Assembly (NCBI RefSeq): GCF_009735585.1
Contig: NZ_VJVW01000002.1
Location: forward strand, 62,001-126,000
Direction: 5' to 3'
DNA from: Christiangramia aestuarii
GTDB lineage: Bacteria; Bacteroidota; Bacteroidia; Flavobacteriales; Flavobacteriaceae
DNA length: 64,000 nt
The translations under genes and the position numbers were made by a program. The notes under the pieces are model-generated. The model was not told the origin of the DNA, did no database searches, and saw only the letters and a list, made by a program, of their open reading frames with translations. Positions within the stretch are counted from its first letter, which is position 1, and each line of letters starts with the position of its first letter. Below are positions 41,636-49,933 of the stretch, one piece after another.

Positions 41636-42325
41636 TTAACGGCTTTTATTCGAAGATTTAACAGCCCTTAACATTTCTCGTTTTCCCGGTGGGCCGGGTA
41701 ATTTTTCTACCTGGAAGCCCGTCGCGATCATGGCCCTGCGTACGCTTCCCTTGGCGGCATAGGTTACCAGCACACCATTCTCTTTCAGGGTGCGGTACAT
41801 GATGCTGAATATTTCTTCGGTCCAGAGATCGGGTTGAACCCTGGCTCCAAAGGCATCAAAATAAATGAGGTCATATAAAGCTTCGTCCTCGATCTCAGAG
41901 AACTTCTTCTCCTGTTTTTCCAGGCTAAAATATGACGAGATCTTTGAGCTTTTTTCCCATTCAGTTGAATGGAGTTTCCTGAAAAAATCTGCTTTTTCTT
42001 CTGCGTCACAGGCCTCCGGGTAGTTGAGCAGTGCTACTTCCTCTAAAGCAACAGGATAGGCTTCAACTCCAGTATAGTAGATATTTTTCTGAAGCTTTTC
42101 GGCCTCCAAAAAAGTAAGAAACGCATTCAGGCCGGTGCCAAAACCAATTTCAAGTATGGATAATACTTCTTTATCATTATTCTCCAAAAAATGATGCAGG
42201 CCCATCTTCAGGAAAACATGCCTTGCCTCCTGCACCGCTCCGTGTTTGGAGTGATATTGTTCGTCCCATTCAGGCAAATGAATGGTTACCGAACCGTCAC
42301 CGGTTTTTATGATCTTTCGTTCCAA
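41636..42325 (-). CDS. mnmD: tRNA 5-methylaminomethyl-2-thiouridine methyltransferase MnmD
   Basis: 229 residues, corresponding to the N-terminal methyltransferase domain of MnmC without the FAD-dependent oxidase domain. Key blocks are TIHLPEWDEQYHSKHGAVQEARHVFL, LEIGFGTGLNAFLT (SAM motif I), YTGVEAYPV, YDLIYFDAFGARVQPDLWTEEIF and VTYAAKGSVRRAM. It completes mnm5s2U at the wobble position of some tRNAs. It is separated by 1 bp from the DUF4920 stop. Confidence 0.92.
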   Translation of the reverse strand: MERKIIKTGDGSVTIHLPEWDEQYHSKHGAVQEARHVFLKMGLHHFLENNDKEVLSILEIGFGTGLNAFLTFLEAEKLQKNIYYTGVEAYPVALEEVALLNYPEACDAEEKADFFRKLHSTEWEKSSKISSYFSLEKQEKKFSEIEDEALYDLIYFDAFGARVQPDLWTEEIFSIMYRTLKENGVLVTYAAKGSVRRAMIATGFQVEKLPGPPGKREMLRAVKSSNKSR

Positions 42326-42326
42326 A

Positions 42327-42839
42327 TTATTCTTTTAATAGTACACCTATCGCCAGGAAAGCCGGGGATCTCTTAACTTCAGTGATCGCAGCGATCTCCT
42401 CTTTAGATCTGCCTGCATCTTCAGCATAATGTTTTTGATCTTCAACCGAGGTTTCTTCCATAAATGCGACACCTTCCACGATCACTTCCCTGCCTTCAAT
42501 ATCTTTGGGTACAAAGAAAGCGTAATCCCTGAACTTCACCATGGGATCGTTATCTTCCTCTGGCAGTTCCAAAGTCATCCAGCAGCCCTTCATTTTACAT
42601 ACCGAATTCACCGTGGTCCTGAACTTGGCCTTGATGCTGTCTCCAGGCTTCAGAGAGGCGTATTCAGCTTTCATCTGTGCGGCGTTAAGAGCGTTGGCAG
42701 GCGAGATCTCCTCGCCAAAGCTTTTATAATTATCCTGGCTGGTCTCTAACAAAGCAAGCTCTGAATTCTTTTCAGGATTAGACTGTTTACAGGAAATTAG
42801 GCAAACCGATAAAGCAAGAAGTAAGAAGTGAATTTTCAT
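42327..42839 (-). CDS. DUF4920 domain-containing lipoprotein
   Basis: 170 residues: a lipoprotein signal ending CLISC (Cys17), then a DUF4920 domain (FGEEISPANALNAAQMKAEYASLKPGDSIKAKFRTTVNSVCKMKGCWMTLELPEED ... FVPKDIEGREVIVEGVAF). The conserved CKMKGCW pair of cysteines suggests metal or disulfide chemistry. Function unknown. First of the DUF4920-mnmD-TIGR01777 group. A TAAATTTG element on the minus strand at 42877-42870 may be its -7 box. Confidence 0.88.
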   Translation of the reverse strand: MKIHFLLLALSVCLISCKQSNPEKNSELALLETSQDNYKSFGEEISPANALNAAQMKAEYASLKPGDSIKAKFRTTVNSVCKMKGCWMTLELPEEDNDPMVKFRDYAFFVPKDIEGREVIVEGVAFMEETSVEDQKHYAEDAGRSKEEIAAITEVKRSPAFLAIGVLLKE

Positions 42840-42892
42840 AGTATACGGGTATTATAAGGCATGAAAGCTCAAATTTACCAAAAGTTTAGATT

Positions 42893-42921
42893 TTGATTCT
42901 GCTTTTAATTAGGTAAATTTG
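42893..42921 (+). promoter_or_regulatory. Promoter of ilvE
   Basis: TTG (42893-42895), 18 bp, TAAATTTG (42914-42921). It excludes the TTG at 42919 as start codon and supports ATG 42940. Confidence 0.72.
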
Positions 42922-42939
42922 TTGCTTATCTTATTAACT

Positions 42940-44007
42940 ATGAAAAATCTCACATCAATGATAGACATACAAAGATCTCCCAATTCTAAAATAAACGATA
43001 CCAATTTTGACAATCTTGTATTCGGGCAGGTTTTTACAGATCATATGATGGAGTGCGATTTTAAAGATGGTGAATGGCAGACTCCTGTTATCAAGCCTTA
43101 CGGACCCCTTTCGCTGGAACCTTCAGCGAGGGTTTTCCACTACGGGCAGGCAGTTTTCGAAGGAATGAAGGCTTACAAGGATAAGGATGAAAAGATCTGG
43201 CTCTTCAGGCCAGACCAGAACTTTGAAAGGATCAATAAATCCAGTAAAAGACTTGCCATTCCTGAATTCCCAAAAGAATATTTCTTCAACGCGCTTGAAG
43301 AATTACTAAAACTGGACAAGGACTGGATCAAAAAAGGATTTGGGAACAGCCTTTATATAAGACCGTTTGTGATCGCTACTGAAGCAGGAGTTTCTGCATC
43401 TGCAGCTAAAGAATATAAATTTATGATCATTTGCTCACCTGCTCAGTCATATTACAGCGGCGAAGTAAGGGTGAAATTTTCAGAAAAGTTTAGCCGTGCC
43501 GCAGATGGCGGAGTTGGATTCGCCAAGGCAGCCGGGAATTACGGAGCCCAATTCTATCCTACTAACCTGGCCAAGGAGGAAGGTTTCCAGCAGATCATCT
43601 GGACAGATGCCAATACTCACGACTACCTTGAGGAAGCCGGTACCATGAATATTTTCTTCAGAATAGGCGACAAGCTTATCACTGCTCCTACCAACGACAG
43701 GATCCTAGATGGAGTTACCAGGAAAAGTGTGCTAACCCTGGCCGAAGAATTCAATATTGAAACAGAAGTTAGAAGGGTAAGCGTAAAAGAAGTTGTAGAA
43801 GCTGCCGAAAAAGGTGAATTAAAAGAAATGTTTGGTTCAGGTACAGCTACCGTAATTAATCCTATCGTAGGATTTGGTTATAAGGATCAGAAATTTGAAC
43901 TTCCAAAACTTGAAGATTCCTACGCTAAGTTCTTTAAGGATAAATTGATGAAGATACAGTATAATGAAGCAGAAGATAAGTTTGGCTGGAGATACGAAGT
44001 AAAATAA
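42940..44007 (+). CDS. ilvE: Branched-chain amino acid aminotransferase
   Basis: 355 residues from ATG 42940 (a longer frame from TTG 42919 overlaps the promoter -7 box). Class IV aminotransferase pattern: VFHYGQAVFEGMKAYKDKDEKIWLFRPDQNFERINKSSKRLAIPEFP, FAKAAGNYGAQ (PLP Lys in AKAAGNYG), DYLEEAGTMNIFF and GVTRKSVLTLA. It converts Val, Leu and Ile with 2-oxoglutarate. Monocistronic, with a strong promoter and terminator. Confidence 0.95.
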   Translation: MKNLTSMIDIQRSPNSKINDTNFDNLVFGQVFTDHMMECDFKDGEWQTPVIKPYGPLSLEPSARVFHYGQAVFEGMKAYKDKDEKIWLFRPDQNFERINKSSKRLAIPEFPKEYFFNALEELLKLDKDWIKKGFGNSLYIRPFVIATEAGVSASAAKEYKFMIICSPAQSYYSGEVRVKFSEKFSRAADGGVGFAKAAGNYGAQFYPTNLAKEEGFQQIIWTDANTHDYLEEAGTMNIFFRIGDKLITAPTNDRILDGVTRKSVLTLAEEFNIETEVRRVSVKEVVEAAEKGELKEMFGSGTATVINPIVGFGYKDQKFELPKLEDSYAKFFKDKLMKIQYNEAEDKFGWRYEVK

Positions 44008-44027
44008 ACCCACTAAAATATTAGATA

Positions 44028-44057
44028 TAGATCCCGGCATGCCGGGATCTTTTTTTT
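44028..44057 (+). terminator. Rho-independent terminator of ilvE
   Basis: GATCCCGGCATGCCGGGATC palindrome followed by eight T. Confidence 0.92.
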
Positions 44058-44102
44058 GACAACTTTAATAGAGGTCTGCCTTATGGCCTGAAACAGATAG
44101 GG

Positions 44103-44489
44103 CTACTTTTCCAGGATGCTATCAATATCTGGTTTAAAGTAATTCGGGCCTTTCAGCACTTTTCCGTCTTCCCGGTAGATAGGTTTTCCATCTGCCCCCA
44201 GCTTGCTCATATTACTGGACTGTATCTCGTTAAAAACCTCCTCTATCTTATGCTGCATCCCGTGTTCTATGATAGTTCCGCAAAGAATATAAAGCATATC
44301 GCCCAGCGCATCTGCCACTTCAGTAAGATCATTATTCTTGGCTGCTTCCAGGTATTCCTCGTTTTCTTCCTTCATTAAGTTATACCTAAGTAGGTTCTTG
44401 GCCTCACCAAGGTTCGCTACAGGCTTTTCCTGTATCCCAAGTCCAAAGGCGGAATGAAACTCTTTTACGGCAGCAATTTTATTCTTCAT
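44103..44489 (-). CDS. MazG-like nucleotide pyrophosphohydrolase family protein
   Basis: 128 residues. The EExxE...ExxD helices of all-alpha NTP pyrophosphatases are seen in LMKEENEEYLEAAKNNDLTEVADALGDMLYI (E-E-x-x-E then E-x-x-D), with a C-terminal extension (MSKLGADGKPIYREDGKVLKGPNYFKPDI) typical of the phosphoribosyl-ATP pyrophosphohydrolase-like branch. It hydrolyses nucleoside triphosphates in the cytoplasm, probably as house-cleaning. It is monocistronic and divergent from the small membrane protein at 44536. Confidence 0.88.
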   Translation of the reverse strand: MKNKIAAVKEFHSAFGLGIQEKPVANLGEAKNLLRYNLMKEENEEYLEAAKNNDLTEVADALGDMLYILCGTIIEHGMQHKIEEVFNEIQSSNMSKLGADGKPIYREDGKVLKGPNYFKPDIDSILEK

Positions 44490-44511
44490 ATGGCATCAAG
44501 CTTTAAAAAGT

Positions 44512-44519
44512 TAACTTTG
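44512..44519 (+). promoter_or_regulatory. -7 element of the small membrane protein gene
   Basis: TAACTTTG fits TAnnTTTG, 17 bp before the ATG at 44536; the -33 element is not clear. Confidence 0.5.
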
Positions 44520-44535
44520 CGTAAAAATAACCAAA

Positions 44536-44724
44536 ATGTTTTCTACCGGTCAATTGATCTTCGCAGCCTTCTTTGTCGTCGCTTTTATCATTGTGATGAT
44601 TTTTAGTTACAGGAAAGATATCAAGCTTCATAAGAAATATTACAGGGGCAGCGTATATGTCCTTGTAGGTTTTATCATTTTTATCCTGCTGCTGTTTTTA
44701 ATCAAAACCAGGCTGAATCATTAG
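44536..44724 (+). CDS. Small two-helix membrane protein
   Basis: 62 residues: membrane helix 1 (about 5-24), a short basic loop (YRKDIKLHKKYYRGS) and membrane helix 2 (about 41-57). It has no recognised domain; short proteins of this form are frequent in Flavobacteriaceae. It has a promoter -7 element and precedes the SRPBCC gene by 68 bp. Confidence 0.75.
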   Translation: MFSTGQLIFAAFFVVAFIIVMIFSYRKDIKLHKKYYRGSVYVLVGFIIFILLLFLIKTRLNH

Positions 44725-44792
44725 CCTATAGGAATTAACTTACGCCCGATTTTCTAATTTCTTTATATTAGCAGCTACTAATCTAACCAAAC

Positions 44793-45845
44793 ATGAAAAT
44801 TTTCAAGTACCTCTTTTTCCTTCTTTTGATATTCATTATTGGAGCATCTATCTATATAGCTACCAAAGACGGGAAATTCCAGGTTGAACAAAAGCAAATG
44901 ATCGCCGCTCCTCAGCAAGTGGCCTTTAATGAAGTGAACGATTTTACCACCTGGAAAAACTGGGAACCCTGGTCTGCCGAGGCTACAGATATGATCATCA
45001 ATTATGGCGAAAAGACCAGCGGAGAGGGCGCTTCTTATTCATGGAGCAGTGAAGAAATGGGAGATGGCAGTATAACCAATGTCAAATCTAATCCCTATAC
45101 GAGCATAGACCAGGAGATCACTTTTAAAACACCTTTTGGAGAGTCTACCAGCGATGTTTACTGGGAATTTCAGGAACGCGGAGACAGTACCCTGGTGGTC
45201 TGGGGAATGAAAGGGGAACAAAGCTTCATGGAAAAGGCCGCCTTCACCTTCCAGGAGCAAAGCCTATCTGAAATGATGCAACCCATGTTCAAAAAAGGTT
45301 TGGACAACCTTGAAGAAGCTTTAAAAAGGAAAATGGAAACCTACTCCATCAATATAGATGGCATCACCCAGCATGGCGGCGGTTATTATATGTATGTGAC
45401 CACGGCCAGCAAAATAAGCCAGGTCACCGATAGAATGCCGAAGATGATCACCGAGGTAGGTAACTACATGGATGAAAACGGAATCGAAAAAATAGGCAGT
45501 CCTTTCGTTCTTTATAACCAATGGAACGAGGAAGCAGGGACAGCGATCTATTCTGCCGGTTACTTTACTCCAAGCGAAGTGGTGACCCCGGCTGAAAGCA
45601 CAGTACTTACAGGATTTATGCCTAACCAGCGAACTTTAAAGACCACCCTTAAGGGAGATTACAAAAACCTGAAAGAAGCCTGGGATTCAGCCTATCGCTA
45701 CCTCGAGGAAAATGGTCTTAGCGCCGACGATACTTCACAGCCTTTTGAAGTATACGCTGCGGGACCAGAAGATGTGGCCAACCCGGCTAAATGGATCACG
45801 CATATCTATATACCGCTTCAAAAACAAACCACGGCGAAACCATGA
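44793..45845 (+). CDS. Membrane-anchored SRPBCC / GyrI-like two-domain protein
   Basis: 350 residues: one N-terminal membrane helix (about 4-22), an SRPBCC (polyketide cyclase-like) domain (VEQKQMIAAPQQVAFNEVNDFTTWKNWEPW ... , about 30-175) and a GyrI-like effector-binding domain (HGGGYYMYVTTASKI ... HIYIPLQ, about 188-344). Both domains form pockets for small hydrophobic or aromatic ligands; the ligand is unknown. The TGA stop overlaps the ATG of crcB by 4 bp (ATGA), so the two are translated together. Confidence 0.85.
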   Translation: MKIFKYLFFLLLIFIIGASIYIATKDGKFQVEQKQMIAAPQQVAFNEVNDFTTWKNWEPWSAEATDMIINYGEKTSGEGASYSWSSEEMGDGSITNVKSNPYTSIDQEITFKTPFGESTSDVYWEFQERGDSTLVVWGMKGEQSFMEKAAFTFQEQSLSEMMQPMFKKGLDNLEEALKRKMETYSINIDGITQHGGGYYMYVTTASKISQVTDRMPKMITEVGNYMDENGIEKIGSPFVLYNQWNEEAGTAIYSAGYFTPSEVVTPAESTVLTGFMPNQRTLKTTLKGDYKNLKEAWDSAYRYLEENGLSADDTSQPFEVYAAGPEDVANPAKWITHIYIPLQKQTTAKP

Positions 45846-46213
45846 TAAAAAACCTAATACTTGTTTTTATAGGGGGTGGTCTTGGCAGTAGCCTAAGATA
45901 CCTCCTCAGCAAGTATTTGAACGCCGGCCAGCTTTTACCTTATGGTACTTTCCTGGTAAATATTCTGGGAAGCCTGATACTGGGAATGACTTTGGGCTGG
46001 GCCATCAAATCCAATACGCTCAACAGCCCGACCAACCTTTTACTGGCAGTGGGCTTTTGCGGAGGTTTCACCACCTTTTCCACATTTTCCTTTGAAAATT
46101 ATTCGCTTATCAAATCTGGAGATTATTTAAGCTTTTCTGTTTATTTCTTCGGAAGTCTTATCCTGGGAATTATTGCTGTTTTTCTGGGAATTCTCATCTC
46201 GAAACTGTTCTGA
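45842..46213 (+). CDS. crcB: Fluoride ion exporter CrcB/FluC
   Basis: 123 residues from ATG 45842; the frame is open further upstream, but the conserved N-terminus MIKNLILVFIGGGLGSSLRYLLS starts here. Four hydrophobic segments, NGTFLVN-type PYGTFLVNILGS and the pore motif GFCGGFTTFSTFSFE are characteristic. It forms a dual-topology dimer that lets fluoride leave the cell. No fluoride riboswitch was noticed upstream. Translationally coupled to the SRPBCC gene by ATGA. Confidence 0.93.
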   Translation: MIKNLILVFIGGGLGSSLRYLLSKYLNAGQLLPYGTFLVNILGSLILGMTLGWAIKSNTLNSPTNLLLAVGFCGGFTTFSTFSFENYSLIKSGDYLSFSVYFFGSLILGIIAVFLGILISKLF

Positions 46214-46262
46214 TCACTGAACAGAATATCAAATTCTAAATTATTTTAATTTTAAATACATA

Positions 46263-46288
46263 CCCCTAATTTTTTAGGGGTGTTTTTT
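46263..46288 (+). terminator. Terminator of the SRPBCC-crcB operon
   Basis: CCCCTAATTTTTTAGGGG followed by TGTTTTTT. Confidence 0.85.
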
Positions 46289-46314
46289 ATTCATATAATA
46301 ATTCACGTAAGACC

Positions 46315-46338
46315 ACCCCTTCAACACAGGGGTTTTTT
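46315..46338 (+). terminator. Second hairpin with T run upstream of the P-II gene
   Basis: ACCCCT-TCAACAC-AGGGGT then TTTTT; either a backup terminator or part of the P-II gene control region, since the -7 box follows 13 bp later. Confidence 0.65.
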
Positions 46339-46350
46339 AAGTGATTTTTA

Positions 46351-46358
46351 TAAATTTG
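46351..46358 (+). promoter_or_regulatory. -7 element of the P-II/amt operon
   Basis: TAAATTTG, followed by C, is a canonical Bacteroidota -7 element 23 bp before the ATG; the -33 region falls in the second hairpin and has no TTG. Confidence 0.55.
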
Positions 46359-46380
46359 CATCCGTTATCAAATTTTAATT

Positions 46381-46719
46381 ATGAAAAAAATTGAAGCGAT
46401 CATTCGTAAATCAGAATTCGATCAAACCAAGGAAGCACTTCACGAAATAGGAGTTACATTCTTTAGCTACTGGGACGTTACCGGGATAGGAAACGAAAAA
46501 ATTGGCCATGTTTACCGTGGTGTAAGCTACAGTACGGCCGATATCCAGAGAAGATATCTCTCTATCGTGGTGACCGATTCATTTTTAGAGAAAACCATAG
46601 ACACCCTGCTCGAATCTGCCTACACAGGTAAGGTTGGGGACGGGAAGATCTTTGTTTCTACAATCGATGAGGCATACAGGATTAGGACGAAGGAGAAAGG
46701 CGCAGAGTCTTTAAAGTAG
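46381..46719 (+). CDS. glnK: P-II family nitrogen regulator with altered T-loop
   Basis: 112 residues. KKIEAIIRKSEFDQTKEALHEIGV and YTGKVGDGKIFVSTIDEAYRIRTKEKG are the P-II core and C-loop. The T-loop reads GIGNEKIGHVYRGVSY: Tyr50 corresponds to the modified Tyr51, but the usual Gln39 (ATP/2-oxoglutarate contact) is Glu and the segment is one residue shorter than in GlnB. It senses 2-oxoglutarate and ATP/ADP and blocks the ammonium channel. It is followed after 27 bp by amt, the standard glnK-amt pair. Confidence 0.92.
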   Translation: MKKIEAIIRKSEFDQTKEALHEIGVTFFSYWDVTGIGNEKIGHVYRGVSYSTADIQRRYLSIVVTDSFLEKTIDTLLESAYTGKVGDGKIFVSTIDEAYRIRTKEKGAESLK

Positions 46720-46746
46720 AACCAAGAATCAACTAACAAAATTATT

Positions 46747-47973
46747 ATGGATAGCTTACTTACAGTAAATAATATATGGATGATGATCTGTACGGGCCTG
46801 GTCTTTTTTATGCACCTTGGTTTTGCATTTCTGGAGATCGGCCTAACCAGGCAGAAGAATACTATCAACATACTTTTCAAGAACCTCTTTATTATCACCA
46901 TGGGCCTACTGCTTTATTGCCTGCTTGGCTTTAACCTGATGTACCCCGGTGAATTCAACGGGTTTCTGGGTTTCGCCGGCTTTGGTCTAAGCAGCCCAAT
47001 AGCAGACGGCTCACTGGATCTTGCCTATAATGAAGGTTATACCTATTGGACAGATTTTCTATTCCAGGGAATGTTCGCCGCAACGGCGGCTACCATTGTG
47101 TCTGGAGCGGTAGCCGAAAGGATCAAACTCAACAGCTTTTTCATTTTCGTAGTTCTTTATATTGGCCTTGTATACCCTATCGCCGGTTCCTGGAAATGGG
47201 GCGGCGGATTCCTTGACGAAATGGGATTCTATGATTTTGCCGGCTCTACCCTGGTACATTCTGTAGGAGGATGGGCCGCGCTGGTAGCCATATGGCTGCT
47301 TGGTGCAAGGATCGGAAAGTTCAAGGATGGCAAGATCGGGGCATTCCCGGGACACAATATGCCATTTGCCACCGCCGGGGTGCTCATATTATGGTTAGGA
47401 TGGTTTGGCTTTAACGGCGGATCTGTACTTTCAGCAGACCCGGAATTAACTTCTCTTACGCTGGTTACCACCTGCCTGGCAGCTGCCGCAGGAGGGGTTT
47501 CTTCTTTCATAGTTTCTTCGGTGCGATACAAGAATTATGATATCACTATGTTCCTTAACGGGATCCTGGGCGGCCTGGTAGGAATTACCGCAGGTGCCGA
47601 CCAGATGTCACCTACAGATGCCATTTTAATTGGCGCCGTAGCAGGAGCAATCATCGTGTTCGGGGTGGCCTTAATAGACAGGATAAGATTAGACGATCCA
47701 GTTGGAGCCGTGGCCGTTCACCTTATTTGCGGAATCTGGGGTACACTTGCCGTTGGGATCTTCGGAAACCTGGCCGGAGTGGACCAGTTCGTTACCCAGT
47801 TAATAGGCGTTGGCTGTTATGCCATAGTTTGTATTCTTGGTTCCTTCCTGATCTTCTATCCGCTGAAGAAGACAATCGGAATCAGGGTTTCGTCTAAAGA
47901 GGAAACTGAAGGCCTGGACATTCACGAGCATGGAATGGATGCCTATCCAGATTTTGGATTAAAGCAACACTAA
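46747..47973 (+). CDS. amt: Ammonium transporter (Amt/MEP/Rh)
   Basis: 408 residues with 11 hydrophobic segments. Amt blocks include FFMHLGFAFLEIGLTRQKNT, FQGMFAATAATIVSGAVAERIKL, DFAGSTLVHSVGGWAALVA (pore His) and LWLGWFGFNGGS, and the second pore His is in VGAVAVHLICGIWGTLA. It conducts ammonium through the inner membrane and is gated by the P-II protein encoded just before. Terminated by a bidirectional hairpin. Confidence 0.95.
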   Translation: MDSLLTVNNIWMMICTGLVFFMHLGFAFLEIGLTRQKNTINILFKNLFIITMGLLLYCLLGFNLMYPGEFNGFLGFAGFGLSSPIADGSLDLAYNEGYTYWTDFLFQGMFAATAATIVSGAVAERIKLNSFFIFVVLYIGLVYPIAGSWKWGGGFLDEMGFYDFAGSTLVHSVGGWAALVAIWLLGARIGKFKDGKIGAFPGHNMPFATAGVLILWLGWFGFNGGSVLSADPELTSLTLVTTCLAAAAGGVSSFIVSSVRYKNYDITMFLNGILGGLVGITAGADQMSPTDAILIGAVAGAIIVFGVALIDRIRLDDPVGAVAVHLICGIWGTLAVGIFGNLAGVDQFVTQLIGVGCYAIVCILGSFLIFYPLKKTIGIRVSSKEETEGLDIHEHGMDAYPDFGLKQH

Positions 47974-48000
47974 TTCTAAAGTTGGTTAAGTTAAACTGAA

Positions 48001-48029
48001 AAAGGAGCGTATTAAACGCTCCTTTTTTT
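48001..48029. terminator. Bidirectional terminator
   Basis: AAAGGAGCGT-ATTA-AACGCTCC then TTTTTTT, between amt and the convergent DUF1684 gene. Confidence 0.9.
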
Positions 48030-48645
48030 AATGCTTTTTATAGGTTTTAACCCCGGCTTCTATCTCTACCTGCAGGTTATTCTCTTCCGGCGGAACGGGA
48101 CAGGAATATTTCCCGCTATATGCGCAGTAAGGATTATAGGCTTTATTGAAATCAAGGATCACCTCATCAGATTCTGGGATCCTCATATCTATATACCTGC
48201 CGCCACCATAGGTAGCCTTTCCATTGGTAAGATCTGTAAAAGGCAGGAACAGGTAATCAAAATATTCCGGGTCCTGCACCAGGTCCTGGTTCTGGTAGAC
48301 ATTCAGCTTCATCTCCTTCCCTTTCAATTCGAAATACAGTTCCCCGTATTTTACATATATGGGTAGCCTGTCGGTGCTGGTTTTCATGGCAAAGGGAGGT
48401 TCCGCCGGGGTTCTCAGGAATTCAGCCTTTACGATATAGGCTGGATCCACCGGGAAAAAATCAAGACCTTCGAATTCCTTCAGATCCTTTTCTTCAAGGG
48501 GTGTCTCTTCAGGATCTGCGAACTCCCTGTTCAGTTCCTGTTGATACTCTATCGCACTCTTTTCCAGGGCTGATTCCTGGGCATAAATAAATGCGGAATT
48601 AAAGAAAGTAATCATAAGGACTATAATGAAAATTTTATTATTCAT
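48028..48645 (-). CDS. DUF1684 domain-containing exported protein
   Basis: 205 residues: a signal peptide (IFIIVLMITFFNSAFIYAQ) and a DUF1684 domain with its best-conserved part at the end: FLPFTDLTNGKATYGGGRYIDMRIPESDEVILDFNKAYNPYCAYSGKYSCPVPPEENNL. The family is widespread but uncharacterised; the conserved DFNKAYNPYC..Y..YSCP pattern suggests a binding or catalytic site. Monocistronic, divergent from the MFS gene. Confidence 0.9.
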   Translation of the reverse strand: MNNKIFIIVLMITFFNSAFIYAQESALEKSAIEYQQELNREFADPEETPLEEKDLKEFEGLDFFPVDPAYIVKAEFLRTPAEPPFAMKTSTDRLPIYVKYGELYFELKGKEMKLNVYQNQDLVQDPEYFDYLFLPFTDLTNGKATYGGGRYIDMRIPESDEVILDFNKAYNPYCAYSGKYSCPVPPEENNLQVEIEAGVKTYKKH

Positions 48646-48699
48646 GTATTTTATTATTGAAAGGCTTTAAAATTAATAATAATACATTCGAAATTAATT

Positions 48700-48707
48700 T
48701 AATTTTG
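48700..48707 (+). promoter_or_regulatory. -7 element of the MFS gene
   Basis: TAATTTTG fits TAnnTTTG, 18 bp before the ATG. Confidence 0.45.
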
Positions 48708-48724
48708 GTCTTTCATCACCAACC

Positions 48725-49933
48725 ATGAAAAAATTATTCCAGTCTTACTTTGAATCTTTTGGAGGTTTACGAAAAGAGATTTGGCTATTATCCCTGATCA
48801 CCCTCATCAACAGGGCGGGCACCATGGTGATCCCTTTTCTCTCTTTGTACCTTACAAAAAGCAGGGGCTTTTCGCTGGAAGAAGTAGGCTGGATACTCAG
48901 CTTTTTTGGCCTGGGCTCGGTGACCGGCTCCTGGCTGGGAGGCAAACTCACAGATAAGATAGGCCATTATCGTACCATGGCCTTAAGCCTTATCCTATCT
49001 TCTGTACTCTTTGTTTTACTGCAATTCCCGGAATCTTTCTGGTCTATTTGTTTAGGAATCTACCTGGTGATGACAGTAGCCGATATATTCAGACCCGCAG
49101 TTTTCGTGGCCATTAGCGCTTACAGTAAACCTCAGAATAGGACCAGGTCTGTCACCCTCATCAGGCTGGCTATTAACCTTGGCTTTTCTGCCGGCCCGGC
49201 CCTGGGTGGTTTGATCATTGCCACCGGCGGATACAGCGGACTGTTCTGGGTGGACGGGCTCACCTGTCTTGCCGCCGGAATCCTCCTATTGAAGCTACTG
49301 CATCCCAAACGTTCCAATCCCGAGCCTGAAGATATCATCATTAGGGCAAAATCGGCCATAAGCGATAAATTGTATATGATCTTCATATTAGCGATGATCA
49401 TCTTTGGCTTTATTTTTATCCAGTATTTCTCGACCATGCCGCTTTTCTATGCCGAACATCATAAGCTGGACGAATTCGAGATAGGACTCTTACTGGGGCT
49501 TAACGGACTTTTTATTTTTCTCTTTGAAATGCCGCTCATCAAGTTCCTGGAAAGCAAGGAACATTCAGCCACGGGATATGTGATCCTTGGAACTTTGCTT
49601 ACGGGCTTTAGTTTCCTGGTGATAAACCTTACCGACTGGGTAGGGATACTGGTAGTGGGGATGCTGCTCGCAACCATTGGAGAGATGATAGGATTTCCGT
49701 TTTCCAACAGCTTCGCCCTGAACCGATCAGATGGCAAAAAAAGGGGGTCCTACATGGCGCTTTATAGTATTGCCTTTTCGGTAAGCCATATTTTTGGGCA
49801 TAACAGCGGAATGCAGCTTATCGATAATTTTGGTTTTGAGTTCACCTGGTATGTAATGTTAGGCCTGGCCATCTTCGCCTGTGCACTTTTATTACTTCTG
49901 AAAGGACTTCTAAAAAGGGAAACCGTTATTTGA
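48725..49933 (+). CDS. MFS transporter
   Basis: 402 residues, 12 hydrophobic segments, with the MFS signature loop between helices 2 and 3 (GSWLGGKLTDKIGHYRTM) and a second one in the C-terminal half. It is of the multidrug/sugar-efflux type (YdeE/MdtH-like). Substrate unknown. Its 3' end overlaps the hydrolase-like gene convergently by 8 bp. Confidence 0.88.
   Translation: MKKLFQSYFESFGGLRKEIWLLSLITLINRAGTMVIPFLSLYLTKSRGFSLEEVGWILSFFGLGSVTGSWLGGKLTDKIGHYRTMALSLILSSVLFVLLQFPESFWSICLGIYLVMTVADIFRPAVFVAISAYSKPQNRTRSVTLIRLAINLGFSAGPALGGLIIATGGYSGLFWVDGLTCLAAGILLLKLLHPKRSNPEPEDIIIRAKSAISDKLYMIFILAMIIFGFIFIQYFSTMPLFYAEHHKLDEFEIGLLLGLNGLFIFLFEMPLIKFLESKEHSATGYVILGTLLTGFSFLVINLTDWVGILVVGMLLATIGEMIGFPFSNSFALNRSDGKKRGSYMALYSIAFSVSHIFGHNSGMQLIDNFGFEFTWYVMLGLAIFACALLLLLKGLLKRETVI

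Noticed and set aside
45246-45842. Fluoride riboswitch upstream of crcB
   Set aside because: crcB overlaps the preceding coding sequence by ATGA, leaving no leader for a riboswitch.
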